Part shown: positions 52,409 to 63,092 of the stretch, piece after piece | How positions within the stretch are numbered: the stretch's first letter is position 1 | Layout of the letters: each line of letters opens with the position of its first letter | Source of the DNA: Closterium sp. NIES-65 | Taxonomy: Eukaryota > Streptophyta > Zygnematophyceae > Desmidiales > Closteriaceae | Reading direction: 5' to 3' | Assembly (NCBI GenBank): GCA_948144175.1 | Contig: CANXME010000050.1 | Location: 1-64,000, forward strand | DNA length: 64,000 nucleotides | The notes under the pieces: generated by a model | What the model was told of the DNA's origin: nothing | The model's database searches: none | Seen by the model: the letters and a program-made list of their open reading frames with translations, nothing else | Position numbers and translations under genes: made by a program

Positions 52409-52549
52409 TGTCAGTAGATCTGCACTGTGGATGCCCGATTGATCCTGGAGAGGGTTACAGGCGCGTTTGCCTGGGGGGTTATGGGCGCACTGACCCGCTA
52501 CTGAAACAAGCCCTTCTATCCCAATGGTCTAGTGGTTGGGATTCTGACA
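52409..52549 (+). repeat. 3' LTR of El-11 (141 bp)
   Basis: Preceded by the PPT, followed by TSD gcata. Confidence 0.93.
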
Positions 52550-52554
52550 GCATA

Positions 52555-54050
52555 CATATTAATTTTGTACTGCATTTTCATTGGTGCACGATTAGGCAAA
52601 AATATTGCCGCAATAAACAAACTTACAAAACATTACATGGCTTCACGTTTGGGGCTATTGCATAACATGCAATACATTGTAGGGAAAAAAAAAGATTGCA
52701 TCCACTTTGGATGATAGATAAGAAAATAAGGACAGAAATCACACGTAGTCGCAAAGGCCTACGACAATGATTAGAAGCATGTGTCATATGCAGCATGTAG
52801 TTGAGATGCTCAAATGCCCTGCGCGATGGTACAGATGGAGGTGTTACTGGAGAGGAAAATGGTAGAAGATGAGAAAGAAATGTGCGTGTTGAGAATTTAG
52901 GTGCAAAGGCTGATTTTTTAAGGAAGCAAGGGCATAACAAAAAACAAGCAGCAACAGAGGGATGCGAGCAGTTGACCATAGCCTAAGTCTCGATGTCAAT
53001 GACGACTGATGCACAGACTAGAGCGAAGCCATGGCATCCATGTGCTGCCCTGTAGGGAACTGGAGGGGGTGATTGACGAAAACCCATAGAGATAGAGGAA
53101 CATAAGGTGTAAATAAGAAATGTTTAACATGGAAAAAAAGGACGAAGATCAAATGGGAAATGAAAAGGGGGGTTTTGCTTATAATTCGTTACTACGAGGG
53201 TTGAAAGTACTCGTAACAGCATCACGAGCGACGTGTCTACCGTCGGTCGGAGCGAAATGCGTCGTTGTTGTTGCGTCATGCGTAGCTGATGCGGAGTTTA
53301 GTACTCGTTGTTGCCGCATCGACTGTCGCTGTGGAGCAAATCCATTCGTGCGGAGCAAATGTACATGGGGAGGTAGGAGAACAAGGGGAGGGGGGCTTTA
53401 AGGAGGCGTCTAGTGAATACGAGCCATTATTGCAAAGGGAGGGACGATTGTGCCTACGATCCCATGAGAAACCTGGTCTCGATAAAAGTCGGTACTACAC
53501 ATGGGATGCATGGTGTGCAGGTTGAGTTGAGCGCGACAGTGAATCTATCGATGTAATACGTGTGACACACTTGGTGATAGTTTGGATCAGTCCAGGACAA
53601 CACAAGCGGATTGCATGAAGGCAAATACATGCACGAAGTGGAGTGACGCATCACTATGTGGGAAGACCAAAGTCGGAAATCTTGCGAAATACTTTGCTCT
53701 GCAATATCATAAACATCAATGACATTTTGGGAATGGTGGAAAATACTGAAATATTGCAACAACCGATGTCGATTTCATTACAATATCGTAGTCGAATGAC
53801 AATAGAGCAGGCCACGATATGAGCCATTGCGCAAACTAAGTGGGCAGGCGGCTTCGAGGATATTTCTTCGTCTGCGATCGGCATTGGCATCGAATAAGTA
53901 AATGCCCTAAGGAAAACAAGCATTAGGTAGACGTGAAGTGGAATAGTATGAGAAGTAGGAAAACGCTAGATGTCAGTAGGAAGACTTGACGCGCCCAACC
54001 CAACCAACCCTTTAGTAGGGTTTATGATGATTCGTGCAGGTATAGCTTAT
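52555..54050. other. Spacer, no gene recognised
   Basis: About 1.5 kb of lower-GC sequence with short frames only. I see no known motif. Confidence 0.5.
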
Positions 54051-54168
54051 GGAGAAGAAGAAAAAGAAGAAGAAGAAGAAGAAGAAGAAGAAGAAGAAGA
54101 AGAAGAAGAAGAAGAAGAAGAAGAAGAAGAAGAAGAAGAAGAAGAAGAAGAAGAAGAAGAAGAAGAAG

Positions 54169-54224
<56 letters not shown>

Positions 54225-54225
54225 C
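54051..54225 (+). repeat. Compound microsatellite (GAA)n(CAA)n
   Basis: About 118 bases of mostly pure (gaa)n passing into about 55 bases of (caa)n. El-12 inserted into the CAA part, so acaac flanks both its ends and a few CAA units continue at 60233-60246. Confidence 0.95.
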
Positions 54226-54349
54226 TGTGAAGAATGAGGAATGAATGAACTAGCAAGCAAGTGGGTACAAGTAGGAAAACCTAGAAGTGTTGTACCCATA
54301 TAGTCTACCCCACTACGGCCTACACAGACTATAGTATAAGAGTTTGACA
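54226..54349 (-). repeat. 3' LTR of El-12 (124 bp)
   Basis: TGTGAAGAATG...TTTGACA; PPT follows. Confidence 0.92.
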
Positions 54350-54549
54350 CACCCCATAGGCAAAGTGGGGGAGAACAAGAGGTCACAAGACCAGTCAAGC
54401 AAAGCAAAGAAAGCTCAGGGTGGATTACAACGTCACCACACAGTCCGAGCACAAGAGCAAGGACAAAAGGCCAGTTCACATGCAAGATCATATACATATA
54501 TAGGTAAACAAGCAAGTGCAGGTATAGAAAGATCACAGTACAAGCAAGG

Positions 54550-56064
54550 TCAAGAAGTGAGCAAGTGAGGCCAAGTAGGCACAAGACCTAGCAACATACA
54601 AAAGCGCTGATGATCACAAGGCGGAAGTGCCTTGGTAAAGATATCAGCAGTGTTGGCCTCATAGGCCACGTAAGCAAGGCGTAGCTGACCACGCTGCTGC
54701 AGCTCACAAGCAAGGAAGTAGCGAAGAGCAATGTGCTTCGTTCTGTGCTCTAGTCTGTGCTCCCAACACAAGGCCGGCATGGCCTTGTTGTCTACGTACA
54801 GAACTGGAGGAGAACGAGGCGCCTCTCCTAGGTCACTCAGCAGGTAGGTGAGCCAGCGTAGCTCCTGTGCAGCCATGGCCCCCGCGTAGATCTCAGCCTC
54901 ACAACTGGAGGTGAGAACAGAAGACGAGCGGGTAGACCGCCACGGAACAGAGCCGGAGCTAAGGCTGAAGGTGTAACCCTGTGACGACCGCTGCGTAGCC
55001 TGGTCGTCAGCCCAAGAAGCGTCTGCGTGACCTGTGAGGACCACTAGACGTCGCCCTCCAAGCACTAGCCCCATGCCCGACGTACTGCACAAGTAGCGCA
55101 ACACCCTCTTCGCTGCAGCCATGTGCTCTGGTCGGTGTCTCCCAGGAGCAACATAGCATGCCAAGATGCTAAGAGGGTATGCAAGGTCAGGTCGTGTGCA
55201 GGTCATCACGTACATGAGGCAGCCAACAAGCTCTGGGTACGGGCCACTCGGCTCTACGGACTCATCCGAAGGCAGAGCAGAGAGTGAGTGGCGAGTAGAC
55301 AGAGGAGTGGCCTGAGGCGAGGAGTACGTGAAGTCGAAGCGCTGAAGGACCTGCTGCACCATGTGTGACTGAGTCACGGTAATGGTGCGGCGTGCTCTGT
55401 CCCGGGTGATCTGCAAGCCAAGGTAGCTGCGCAGTTCACCCAGGTCTGTGCACGTGTGTCTCTTCTGCAGCTCGGACTTCACGTGGGCTAGTCCAGCAGT
55501 GTCAGCAGTGGTAAAGACCAAGTCGTCGACGTACACGAGGATGTAGAACGGCCGCAAAGAGGTGTCGGTGCGCAGAAACAGCAACGGGTCGGCAGTAGAA
55601 GGAGCAAACCCAAGAGCCGCAAGTGTAATCCTCAGTGTGTCGTGCCACTCACAGGGCGCCTGGCGGAGAACGTAGACTGGCCGCCGGAGGCTCCACTGGG
55701 TACAAGGGGGAAACGACCCAGTGAAGCCATGTGGGCGGCGCAGCCAGATCTCCTCGTGCAGGCTGCTCTGCAGGAAAGCTGTGCTGAAGTCAAGAGAGTG
55801 AAGCTCGTAGTCGCGCTGAGCGGCTATGTGCAACAGCACCCGAAGAGTGGTCATCTTCGAGGTGGGAGAGAAGGTCTGAAATTAGTCAACTCCTTGCCGC
55901 TGACTGAAGCCTTGAGCAACGTAACGCGCCTTGAAGACAGGCGGAGAACCCGGCGACCGCTTCACCCTGAAAATCCACATGCCACTGACGATGTTCGCCC
56001 TAGGTGGGGGGACCTCGTCAACGTAGGTGCCTGTGGACTTCCAGGAAGACATCTCTGCGTCCAT
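54550..56064 (-). pseudogene. Reverse transcriptase-RNase H (El-12)
   Basis: 56064-55882 has MSSWKSTGTYVDEVPPPRANIVSGMWIFRVKRSPGSPPVFKARYVAQGFSQRQGVD, then TAA (Tyr codon). From 55854 a 434-residue open piece runs through FSTAFLQSSLHEEIWLRRPHGFTGSF and YVLRQAPCEWHDTL, catalytic YVDD at residues 108-111, and the complete RNase H (DASWADD, SCEAEIYAGAM, YVDNKAMPALCWEH, HIALRYFLACELQQ, ANTADIFTKAL) to PHLLTS. Active-site residues are intact. The Gly to Val change in Y(G)LRQAP is unusual. Confidence 0.88.
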
Positions 56065-56070
56065 GGTTGA

Positions 56071-57450
56071 CTACCACAGAGAGGAGTAGGGACCCTTGAT
56101 CACCTCAGCGTACGATCGAGGAGTCGGGATGTCTGGTGCATTGGGGTTTTTCTCAGGGGCAATCAACGTGGACACGAGATGAGGCAAAGCAGCAGCAGAA
56201 GACTGGAACTCCTCCTGCCTGTCCTCAAGGACGTCCATGCTAAGAGCACACTCACCCCCGACGGACGGAGGACAGACAGACTCAGACTCAGCAACAAGAC
56301 TAGCGGCGTAGTCGAGACGACAGCGGGCAGCAAAGTCGACAAGCTGAGCCACCAAGGCAGACGCAGCACTGGACTCAAAGGAAGGGTCAGTGACAGCAGT
56401 TGCCAGGAGACGCGTGACAGTAGGACTGGCAGCACGAAGAGAGTCTGACTCCGGGTCAGCAAGAACAGGAAGAGAGGACTCTGGAGGAGACGGCAACGGG
56501 ACACGCAGAGGAGCAGTGGAAGGACGCAGTGCCATCCGGTGTGTGCCTGGGATAGTAGGAGGACGCGGACGCGGAACACGACGACTGGTGCGAGCAGCAC
56601 GAACAGGCGACGCACGACGAGACGCAGGCTCACGTCGCTCAGCAAGACCTACAGTGGGACCAGTGTAGGGAGAAGGAGCAGGAAGAGGGGAGGTGGGCTG
56701 TAACTGTGACTGCGACTGGACAAGCTGTGGACACTCTAAGGTAGGAGCAGGACCAGCAGAGGGCGGGAGACCATGAACCTGTTCAAGGAGCGGAACGAAG
56801 TGCGGCCGTGGCCGCGCAGCGCCTCCAGAATCAGCAGGGACAGAACGAGTACCCTCAGCGGCAGCACCAGCGCCAACAGCACCTCTAGCTCCAACAACGC
56901 CAGCTCCAGCACCCTCACACGCACCAGCGCCAGCAGAACCACCAGTGCCAACACCCCCAGCAGCTCCAGCTCTAGTAGCACCAGTAGCTCCAGTAGGACC
57001 GGCAGCTCCAGTACCGTCAGCAGCTCTAGCAGTACCTCTAGCAGGACTAATTCCAGCAGCCTCAGCAGCACCCCCAGCCCCAGCAGCTCCAGCACCGCCA
57101 GTACGAGCACCTATGGGACCAGCAGCAACAGTAGTACCTCCAGCTCCAGCAGCACAGCTCCAGCGCCGTGCAAACCACTCGCGCAGCTCCTGTCGAGAGA
57201 GCGGCTCCCGCGTCCACGAAGCACCGTCAGCGGCCACACGAGCAGACCCAAGAACCCCAGGCTCCGCACCCCCAGGCTCCACACCCCCAGGCTCCGCACC
57301 CCCAGACTCAGCACCCCCAGGCTCAGCACCACCAGACGCAGCACCCCAAGTCGCAAGAACCCCATACTCAGCACCCGCAAGCTCAGCACCTCCTACAGCA
57401 CCAGAGTCAACAGCTACCTCGACAGGCTCGATTGCGTCTACCTGGGACAC
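56071..57450 (-). pseudogene. Repeat linker and RT approach region (El-12)
   Basis: 459 residues open from VDAIEPVEVAVDSGAVGGAELAG. GAEPGG-type repeats, LSRQELREWFARRWSCAAGAGG, Gly/Ala tract, RPRPHFVPLLEQVHGLPPSAG, SPYTGPTVGLAERREPASR, GTHRMALRPSTAP and SVGGECALSMDVLEDRQEEFQ, ending at TAG replacing the Gln of SSLWQS. Shows that linker and RT are one reading frame in this family. Confidence 0.8.
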
Positions 57451-57499
57451 ACCTGACGGGGCAGGACCCTGAGGGGGGAGGGGGTCTACCGGGGGAGGA

Positions 57500-58560
57500 C
57501 CTGGCGCAAGGAAGAGTGGCGGTGGGGGGAGGGGCGCAGTGCGTTAAGGGAAGAGACGGTAGTAAGGTACCGACTCGTCAAAGGTGACGTCCTGCGAGAA
57601 CAGAACACAGCGCAAGGTGGGGTGGTAAAACTGCCAACCAGGCGCGTCAGGGGGGAAGCCAAGGAAGATGCAGGGAACAACACGGGGGGACAGCTTGTCC
57701 GCAAACAAATCGCGGACAAACGCCCGAGATCCCTAGACCCGAAACGCAGACGCATCGCCAACCTTCCCCGTCCACCGCAGGGTGGGGGAGGTCTCTGGTA
57801 AGGAGACCCGGGGCTGAAGGTTCAGCTGATGTGCGGCGTACTGAACCGCAAACGGCCACAAAAAATGGGGGGCAGTCGCATGGATCATGGACGTACGAGC
57901 GACGTCCATGACCATGCCAATGCGGCGCTCACCAATCCCATTTTGCTGTGGAGAGGCCGGAAGCGTGAAGGTCTGGCGGATGCCCTGTGCACGTCAGAAG
58001 GCTCCCAGACGGGCAGAGGAAAACTCCCCGCCTCTGTCAGAGTGCAGACGCAGAACAGGAAAGTCCGAGCCGAAACTCTCTTTGAGGTGGAGACGAGCTG
58101 CGCGGATCCATTCGATCAACACCTCAATGACGTCACACTTGCTGCGCAAGGGGAAGAGTGTGGTGTAACACGAGTAGTCGTCAACCACCAACAGGAAGTA
58201 ACGCTCGTGCCCCTGTCCACGGACGCGGGCGGGGCCCCATACGTCCATGTGGAGAGTCTGCAGCGGAGCCTCTGTCGGAGGAAACACGGAGAAGTGAGGG
58301 GCGTCGCGCTGTCGCCCTTCGACGCAGGGGACGCAGGTAGGGGCAGGCCCCGGAGGTAGGGGAGGGAGAGACCGGGGGAGACCAGAGACAAAGACACGGG
58401 AGGCCATGCCTCGGAGACGAGGCAGGGAGGGGTGACCAAGACGGTGGTGCCAACGGAGAGTCTGGTGGGACAGGAGACGACACGAGCAGGGAGCAGACTC
58501 AGGACCAGACCTGGACGCTGCAGCAAACACCTGACTCGAGGCAGCTACCTGGCCACACTC
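57500..58560 (-). pseudogene. Integrase (El-12)
   Basis: Piece 57994-58530: LRWHHRLGHPSLPRLRGM, CVPCVEG, D in LHMDVWGPARVRGQGHERYFLLVVDDYS, D in LHSDRGGEFSSARLGAF, then a stop. Downstream: an E-block equivalent (PQQNGIGERRIG, Ala to Gly), MVMDVARTSMIHATAPHFLWPFAVQYAAHQLNLQPR and WTGKVGDASAFRV followed by TAG, then CVFLGFPPDAPGWQFYHPT. All three catalytic residues can be placed, but stops split it. Confidence 0.84.
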
Positions 58561-58599
58561 AGCAGCCGGAGGAGACTCAGTAGTAAATGTGTACAGGCT

Positions 58600-59295
58600 C
58601 TACCCTGGCCGACGGGTGAACGTGGCCAAGTGTCGGCCTGTCCGAGCGCACGTGCAGTGTGTCACCCGCTGACTCGCAGGAGTGAACTTGTCGACCCCCC
58701 TATCCTGTAGGTCAGCTCCACTCACCAAGTTCGTAGAGAACGAGGGGAGGTAGAGACCTGACAGGCTGCCAGAGGGGGCTGCCGGCCACGGTAAGACAGT
58801 GGAGAAGCTAGCAAGGACAGGACCCCCAGAGGGGTCCGCCAGGGAGACTGCAACCGGCCGACTAAGCGGCGTAAGCGTGGTGCGGTCTCGAAAGAAGGAG
58901 CGGGAAGCACCCGAGTCAAGGGTGAAGGTGTGTAGGGCCTGAGCCGACGAAGTACGTGAGAGAGCGGACTCACCAGCACCTGGGGCAGCAGACACACTAG
59001 CACCTGGGGCAGCAGACGCACTAGCACCTGGAGCAGCAGCCTCAGAAGCAGCTACAGCAGCAGCCTCAATGCCCAGGTCAGGCGGAACACAGAGGTAGCA
59101 GTCACCCTCAACACTAACAGTAACAGTATACATGGCAGCAAGAATAGCATCATAGTCAAGATCAAAGATGGCAACCCCCGCCCTAGACAGATCTCCCCAG
59201 CGAGGGATCTCTGACGCCTCTGGGAACCGGTGACGCCACGCGTCCGTCAGGCGGCCGAAGCAGCGCTGGGTGGAGTGCGGGCCCCCGCACTGCAA
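58600..59295 (-). pseudogene. Gag C-terminal remnant and protease (El-12)
   Basis: 231 residues. The first 12 (MQCGGPHSTQRC) are the end of the Cys-His array, then FGRLTDAWRHRFPEASEIPRWGDLSRAGVAIFDLDYDAILAAMYTV, CYLCVPPDLGIEAA, Ala-rich repeats, and protease HTFTLDSGASRSFFRDRTTL with PLSRPVAVSLADPSGGPVL and LSGLYLPSFSTNLVSGADLQD. The protease looks complete. It ends at TAG replacing the residue after RRPG. Confidence 0.84.
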
Positions 59296-60010
59296 GGCGG
59301 CTCGGCGGGGGCGGTGGTGGGCGGCTCGGCGGCTCTGCTGCTCGGCGGCTCGGCGGCTCTGCTGCTGGGCTGCTCGTAGAGGCGGCGTTGGGGCCGCTAG
59401 GGGCAGCGACGGGGCCGCGTAGGGAGGGGAGCGGCGACGGGGCCGCTAGGGGCGGCGACAGGGCCGCATTGAGGCGGCGTCGGGGCCGCTTAGGGGCGGC
59501 GACGGGGCCGCTTAGGAGCGGCAGCGGGGCCGCTTAGGGGCGGCGACGGGGCCGCGTAGGGTGAGAGGCGGCGACGGGGCCGCTAGGGTCGGCGACGGGG
59601 CCGCTAGGGGCGGCGACGGGGCCGCGTAAGGGCGGCGACGGGGCCGCGTAGGGGCGGCGACGGGGCCGCCTAGGGTGAGAAGTGGCGACGGGGCCGATAG
59701 GGGCGGCGACGGGGCCGCCAGGGGCGGCGACGGGGCCGCGTAGGGGCGGCGACGGGGCCGCCTAGGGTGAGAGGCGGCGACGGGGCCGCTAGGGGGCGGC
59801 AACGGGGCCGCTAGGGGGGGCGACGGGGCCGCGTAGGGGCGGCGACGGGGCCGCGTAGGGTAAGGGGCGGCGACGGGGCTGCTAGGGGCGGCGACGGGGC
59901 CGCTTAGGGGCGGCGACGGGGCCGCTAGGGGCGGCAACGGGGCCGCGTGGGGGGGCGGCCACGAGGCCGCTAGGGGCCACTAGGGGCCTGGAAAGGGCGG
60001 CGAAAAAGGC
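59296..60010 (-). repeat. GC-rich minisatellite leader of El-12
   Basis: About thirty units of ggcggcgacggggccgct(a/t)ag with insertions (gggtgaga). It directly follows the truncated gag. Confidence 0.88.
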
Positions 60011-60022
60011 GCGCCTCGGGCA

Positions 60023-60039
60023 GGAGCGACTGGCGCTCC
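60023..60039. other. Leader hairpin of El-12
   Basis: Same 17 bases as 32651-32667 in El-7: GGAGCG-actgg-CGCTCC. Confidence 0.5.
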
Positions 60040-60059
60040 GGTCAGAAAGGAAGATTTCA

Positions 60060-60107
60060 GTGGTGGGCCCAAGGAAGCGTTCCCACTAGGGAACCTGCTC
60101 TATACCA
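60060..60107 (-). other. PBS and initiator-tRNA-Met-like block (El-12)
   Basis: Plus strand gtggtgggccca, gttccca, gaacctg, ctctatacca, next to the LTR. Confidence 0.65.
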
Positions 60108-60232
60108 TGTGAAGAATGAGGAATGAATGAACTAGCAAGCAGGTGGGTACAAGTAGGGAAACCTAGAAGTGTTGTACCCTATATAGTCTACCCCACTATA
60201 GCCTACACAAACTAAAGTATAAGAGTTTGACA
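60108..60232 (-). repeat. 5' LTR of El-12 (125 bp)
   Basis: TG...CA, followed by acaac. Confidence 0.92.
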
Positions 60233-60237
60233 ACAAC

Positions 60238-61044
60238 AACAACAACATTAAACTTTTTGCCAACAAAGGAACAAGTCACAACATTTTATTAACAAAGTAG
60301 AAGCTTTTATGAAATTGCCAAACGGATAGTCGCCGGCACACCGCTTGCCATATAGGAATGAGTTTGTTGTGGGTGACTTTGCATGTACCCAAGGAATACT
60401 TAGGGCGACACTTGATAAACCATAAACCCTTCCACTCAACGATGGCACGAAAAGAGGATCCAACTTGAACGAACAGTACGTGACACTTTCGACTGCACGA
60501 GCAGAATTTGACAAACTACGGCAATTATAGGACTACTTGCACCCACTACAGCTCATTCAAGTACACAGTGATGCCTTTGAACTGACCAATACACCAACCT
60601 TGTATAAGATGATGATGATGAACAAGACCTTTTGATCAAACTTGAAGCATATAATGGCTTACTATTGTTATATCAAATTTTGCCAACACCTACATACTGG
60701 CCAAAGCTTACAAGTGAGAGTTTTTACAAGGCAAACTTTGAAAAAACATGCAAATCTAGAGAGTGTAGTAAGAGACTAAGCCTGCCGACCTCAACGGACC
60801 ATTACGTGCAGCTCGCTTATCTTAATCTTATGAGCAAGTATGTGTAAATATCTACTTTCTAGAATGATAAAGCACACATTCAACCAAGATCTAGGCCAAT
60901 CACTATCGCAATTTGAGTGCGATGGGGTATCCTAGCGGAATCACTTGGAAGCCATGCATTATATCTACAATTTTTGGTTTAGGCATTGATCGCGTCATTG
61001 TTGTTTGGGCATAAACTGCCGCCTTCGTATTCCTTTGTTATGCC
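60238..61044. other. Spacer, no gene recognised
   Basis: About 800 bases of lower-GC sequence. The plus-strand frame 60632-60847 (71 aa) has no recognisable motif. Possibly host DNA. Confidence 0.5.
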
Positions 61045-61164
61045 TGTCAGAACTATGCTCTAGGCTGTAGTGGGGCACTCCTTATGGGGTACAGCCCAAT
61101 TAGGTTTTGCTATACAACCCTGTACTGCTGTCTTCCTAGTCATTCTTCATTCCTAATTCTAACA
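61045..61164 (+). repeat. 5' LTR of El-13 (120 bp)
   Basis: TGTCAGAACT...ATTCTAACA, followed by the PBS tagtttcagagtagg (diverged initiator-tRNA-Met type). A gtagtggggcac...ggggtaca core is shared with the other copia LTRs. Confidence 0.75.
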
Positions 61165-61216
61165 TAGTTTCAGAGTAGGTTCCCTAGTGGGAACAATTTT
61201 TTTTATAGGGCCCAAC

Positions 61217-61800
61217 AAAAAAAAAAAAAAAAAAAAAAAAAAATCCTGCCCTGCCCGAAGCACGCCTCGCGCCTGCCTCACCTGCGCCGTCGCGCGCCCC
61301 GCCCTACTGCCGCCCGTAGCGGCCCTGCCCTCCTGGCCCGTCGCAGCCCTGCCTTAACGGAACGTCGCGGCCCTGCCCTATCGCTGCCCGTCGCGGCCCT
61401 GACCTAGCCGCCCTTTGCGGCCCTGCTCTGTCGCCGCCCGTCGCGGCCTGACCTAGCCACCCGTCGCCGCCCTGCCTTGCCGCCACCCGTCGCGGCCCTA
61501 CTCTCAACCGCTCGTCGCGGCTCTGCTCTACCGCCGCCCCGTCGCGGCCCTACCCTGCACCCGCCCTGTCGTGGCCCTGCCCTACTGCCACCCTGTCGTG
61601 GCCCTGCTCTACCGCCGCCCCATTGCGACCCTGCCTTTCAGCCGCCCTGTCGCGGCCCTGCCCTGCCGCCGCCCCATCGCGGCCCTGTTCTACCGCCGCC
61701 CCGTTGCGGCCCTGCCCTGCTGCCGCCCCGTCTCGGCCCTGCTCTACCGCTGCCTCGTCGCGGCCCTGCCGTGCTGCCACCCTATCGCGGCCCTGCCCTA
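61217..61800 (+). repeat. Poly-A run and GC-rich leader of El-13
   Basis: About 24 A at 61219-61242, then roughly 20-25 base units (gccctgccctgccgccgcccc, cgtcgcggccctg) to 61800. The open Pro/Ala/Arg frames are repeat artefacts. Confidence 0.8.
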
Positions 61801-61805
61801 CCCGC

Positions 61806-61930
61806 TGTGAAATAATGAGGAGTGGATGAACTAGGAAAGTGTGTCATACAAATATGAAACCCTAGAAACCTGTACCCCTTAGTGTCTACCCCATTAAAAC
61901 CTACAAACACTATGTCATATGTATCTGACA
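61806..61930 (-). repeat. 3' LTR of El-14 (125 bp)
   Basis: On the minus strand TGTCAGATACATATG...TTCACA, closely similar to the El-6 LTR throughout. Confidence 0.85.
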
Positions 61931-62129
61931 CACCCCCACAGGCAAAGTGGGGGAGAACTAGGGGTTACAAGACCATTCAAGCAAAGCAAGCTCAGGGTGG
62001 ATCACAAGGTCACCACACATTCCGAACACCAGTTCAAGGCCACAAGGCCAGTTCACATGCAGGATTATATATAAAGGTAAACAAGCAAGTGCAGGTATAG
62101 ATAGATCACAGTACAAGCAAGGTCAAGAA

Positions 62130-63092
62130 GTGAGCAAGTGAGGCCAAGTAGGCACAAGACCTTGCATCATACAAAAGCGCTGATGATCACAAGGCTGAAG
62201 TGCCTTGGTAAAGATATCAGCAGTGTTGGCCCGAGAGGCCATGTAAGCAAGGCGCAGCTGACCACGCTGCTGTAGCTCACAAACAAGGAAGTAGTGAAGA
62301 GCAATGTGCTTCGTTCAGTGCTCTAGTCTGTGCTCCCGACACAAGGCCAGCATGGCCTTGTTGTCTACGTACAGAACTGGAGGAGAATGAGGCGGCTCTC
62401 CTAGGTCGGTCAGCAGGGAGGTGAGCCAGCGTAACTCCTGTGCAGCCATGGCCCCTGCGTAGATCTCAGCCTCACAACTGGAGCTGAGAACAGAAGACGA
62501 GCGGGTAGACCGCCACGAAACAGAGCCGGAACCAAGGCTGAAGGTGTAACCCTGTCACAACCGCTGCGTAGCCTGGTCGTCCGCCCAAGAAGCGTCTGCG
62601 TGACCAGTGAGGACCACTGGACTCTGCCCTCCAAGCAAAAGCCCCATGCCCGACGTACTGCACAAGTAGCGCAACACCCTCTTCGCTGCAGCCTGTGCTC
62701 TGGTCGGTGTCTCCCAGGAGCAACATAGCGTGCCAAGATGCTAAGAGGGTATGCAAGGTCAGGTCGAGTGCAGGTCATCACGCACATGAGGCGGCCAACA
62801 AGCTCTGGGTACGGGCCACTCGGCTCTACAGACTCATCCGAAGACAGAGCTGAGAGCGAGTGGCGAGTAGACAGAGGAGTGGCCTGAGGCGAGGAGTACG
62901 TGAAGTCGAAGCGCTGAGGCACCTGCTGCACCATGTGTGACCGAGTCACGGTAATGGTGCGGCGTGCTCTGTCCCGGGTGATCTGCAAGCCAAGGTAGCT
63001 GCGCAGCTCACCCAGGCCTGTGCACGTGTGTCTCTTCTGTAGCTCGGACTTCACGTGGGCGAGTCCAGCAGTGTCAGTAGTAGCAAAGACCG
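62130..63092 (-). pseudogene. RT C-terminal half and RNase H (El-14)
   Basis: VFATTDTAGLAHVKSELQKRHTCTGLGELRSYLGLQITRDRARRTITVTRSHMVQQVPQ and the thumb, then a one-base deletion at about 62693. It continues as AAKRVLRYLCSTSGMGLLLGG in a new frame, DASWADDQATQRL, SCEAEIYAGAM and YVDNKAMLALCREHRLEH, then TGA (62315-62317 on the plus strand as tca). Same lesions as El-6. Confidence 0.85.

Larger units (their letters stand above)
52175..52549 (+). mobile_element. El-11: 375-bp miniature LTR element (TRIM) with tRNA-Glu-like junction
   Basis: Two 141-bp LTRs that look identical (TGTCAG...CTGACA) and perfect gcata TSDs (52170-52174, 52550-52554). The exact canonical PBS tggtatcagagc directly follows the left LTR, and a PPT (gtgtgggggggtg) directly precedes the right LTR. 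The 93-bp interior has no coding capacity. A sequence resembling tRNA-Glu runs from the end of the left LTR across the PBS. Identical LTRs indicate recent insertion. No autonomous relative with this LTR is in the window. Confidence 0.9.
54226..60232 (-). mobile_element. El-12: Ty1/copia element lacking gag
   Basis: LTRs of 124 and 125 bp (about seven differences), TSD acaac (54221-54225, 60233-60237), PPT at 54350 and PBS left of 60108. The LTR family equals El-7. Protease, integrase, linker and RT-RNase H are present, but gag upstream of the last Cys-His residues is missing: CGGPHSTQRC joins straight to the GC-rich leader at about 59296. Confidence 0.92.
61045..61805 (+). mobile_element. El-13: 5' end of a plus-strand Ty1/copia element
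   Basis: LTR, PBS and GC-rich leader in that order, interrupted by El-14 at 61805/61806. The rest of El-13 should resume beyond El-14, outside the window. The LTR family is distinct from El-14. Confidence 0.78.

Noticed and set aside
54049-54237. Poly-Lys/poly-Asn and poly-Glu/poly-Gln open frames
   Set aside because: Direct translation of the (GAA)n(CAA)n microsatellite.
60632-60847. 71-residue frame as a small host gene
   Set aside because: No motif, no promoter or splice context that I can defend.
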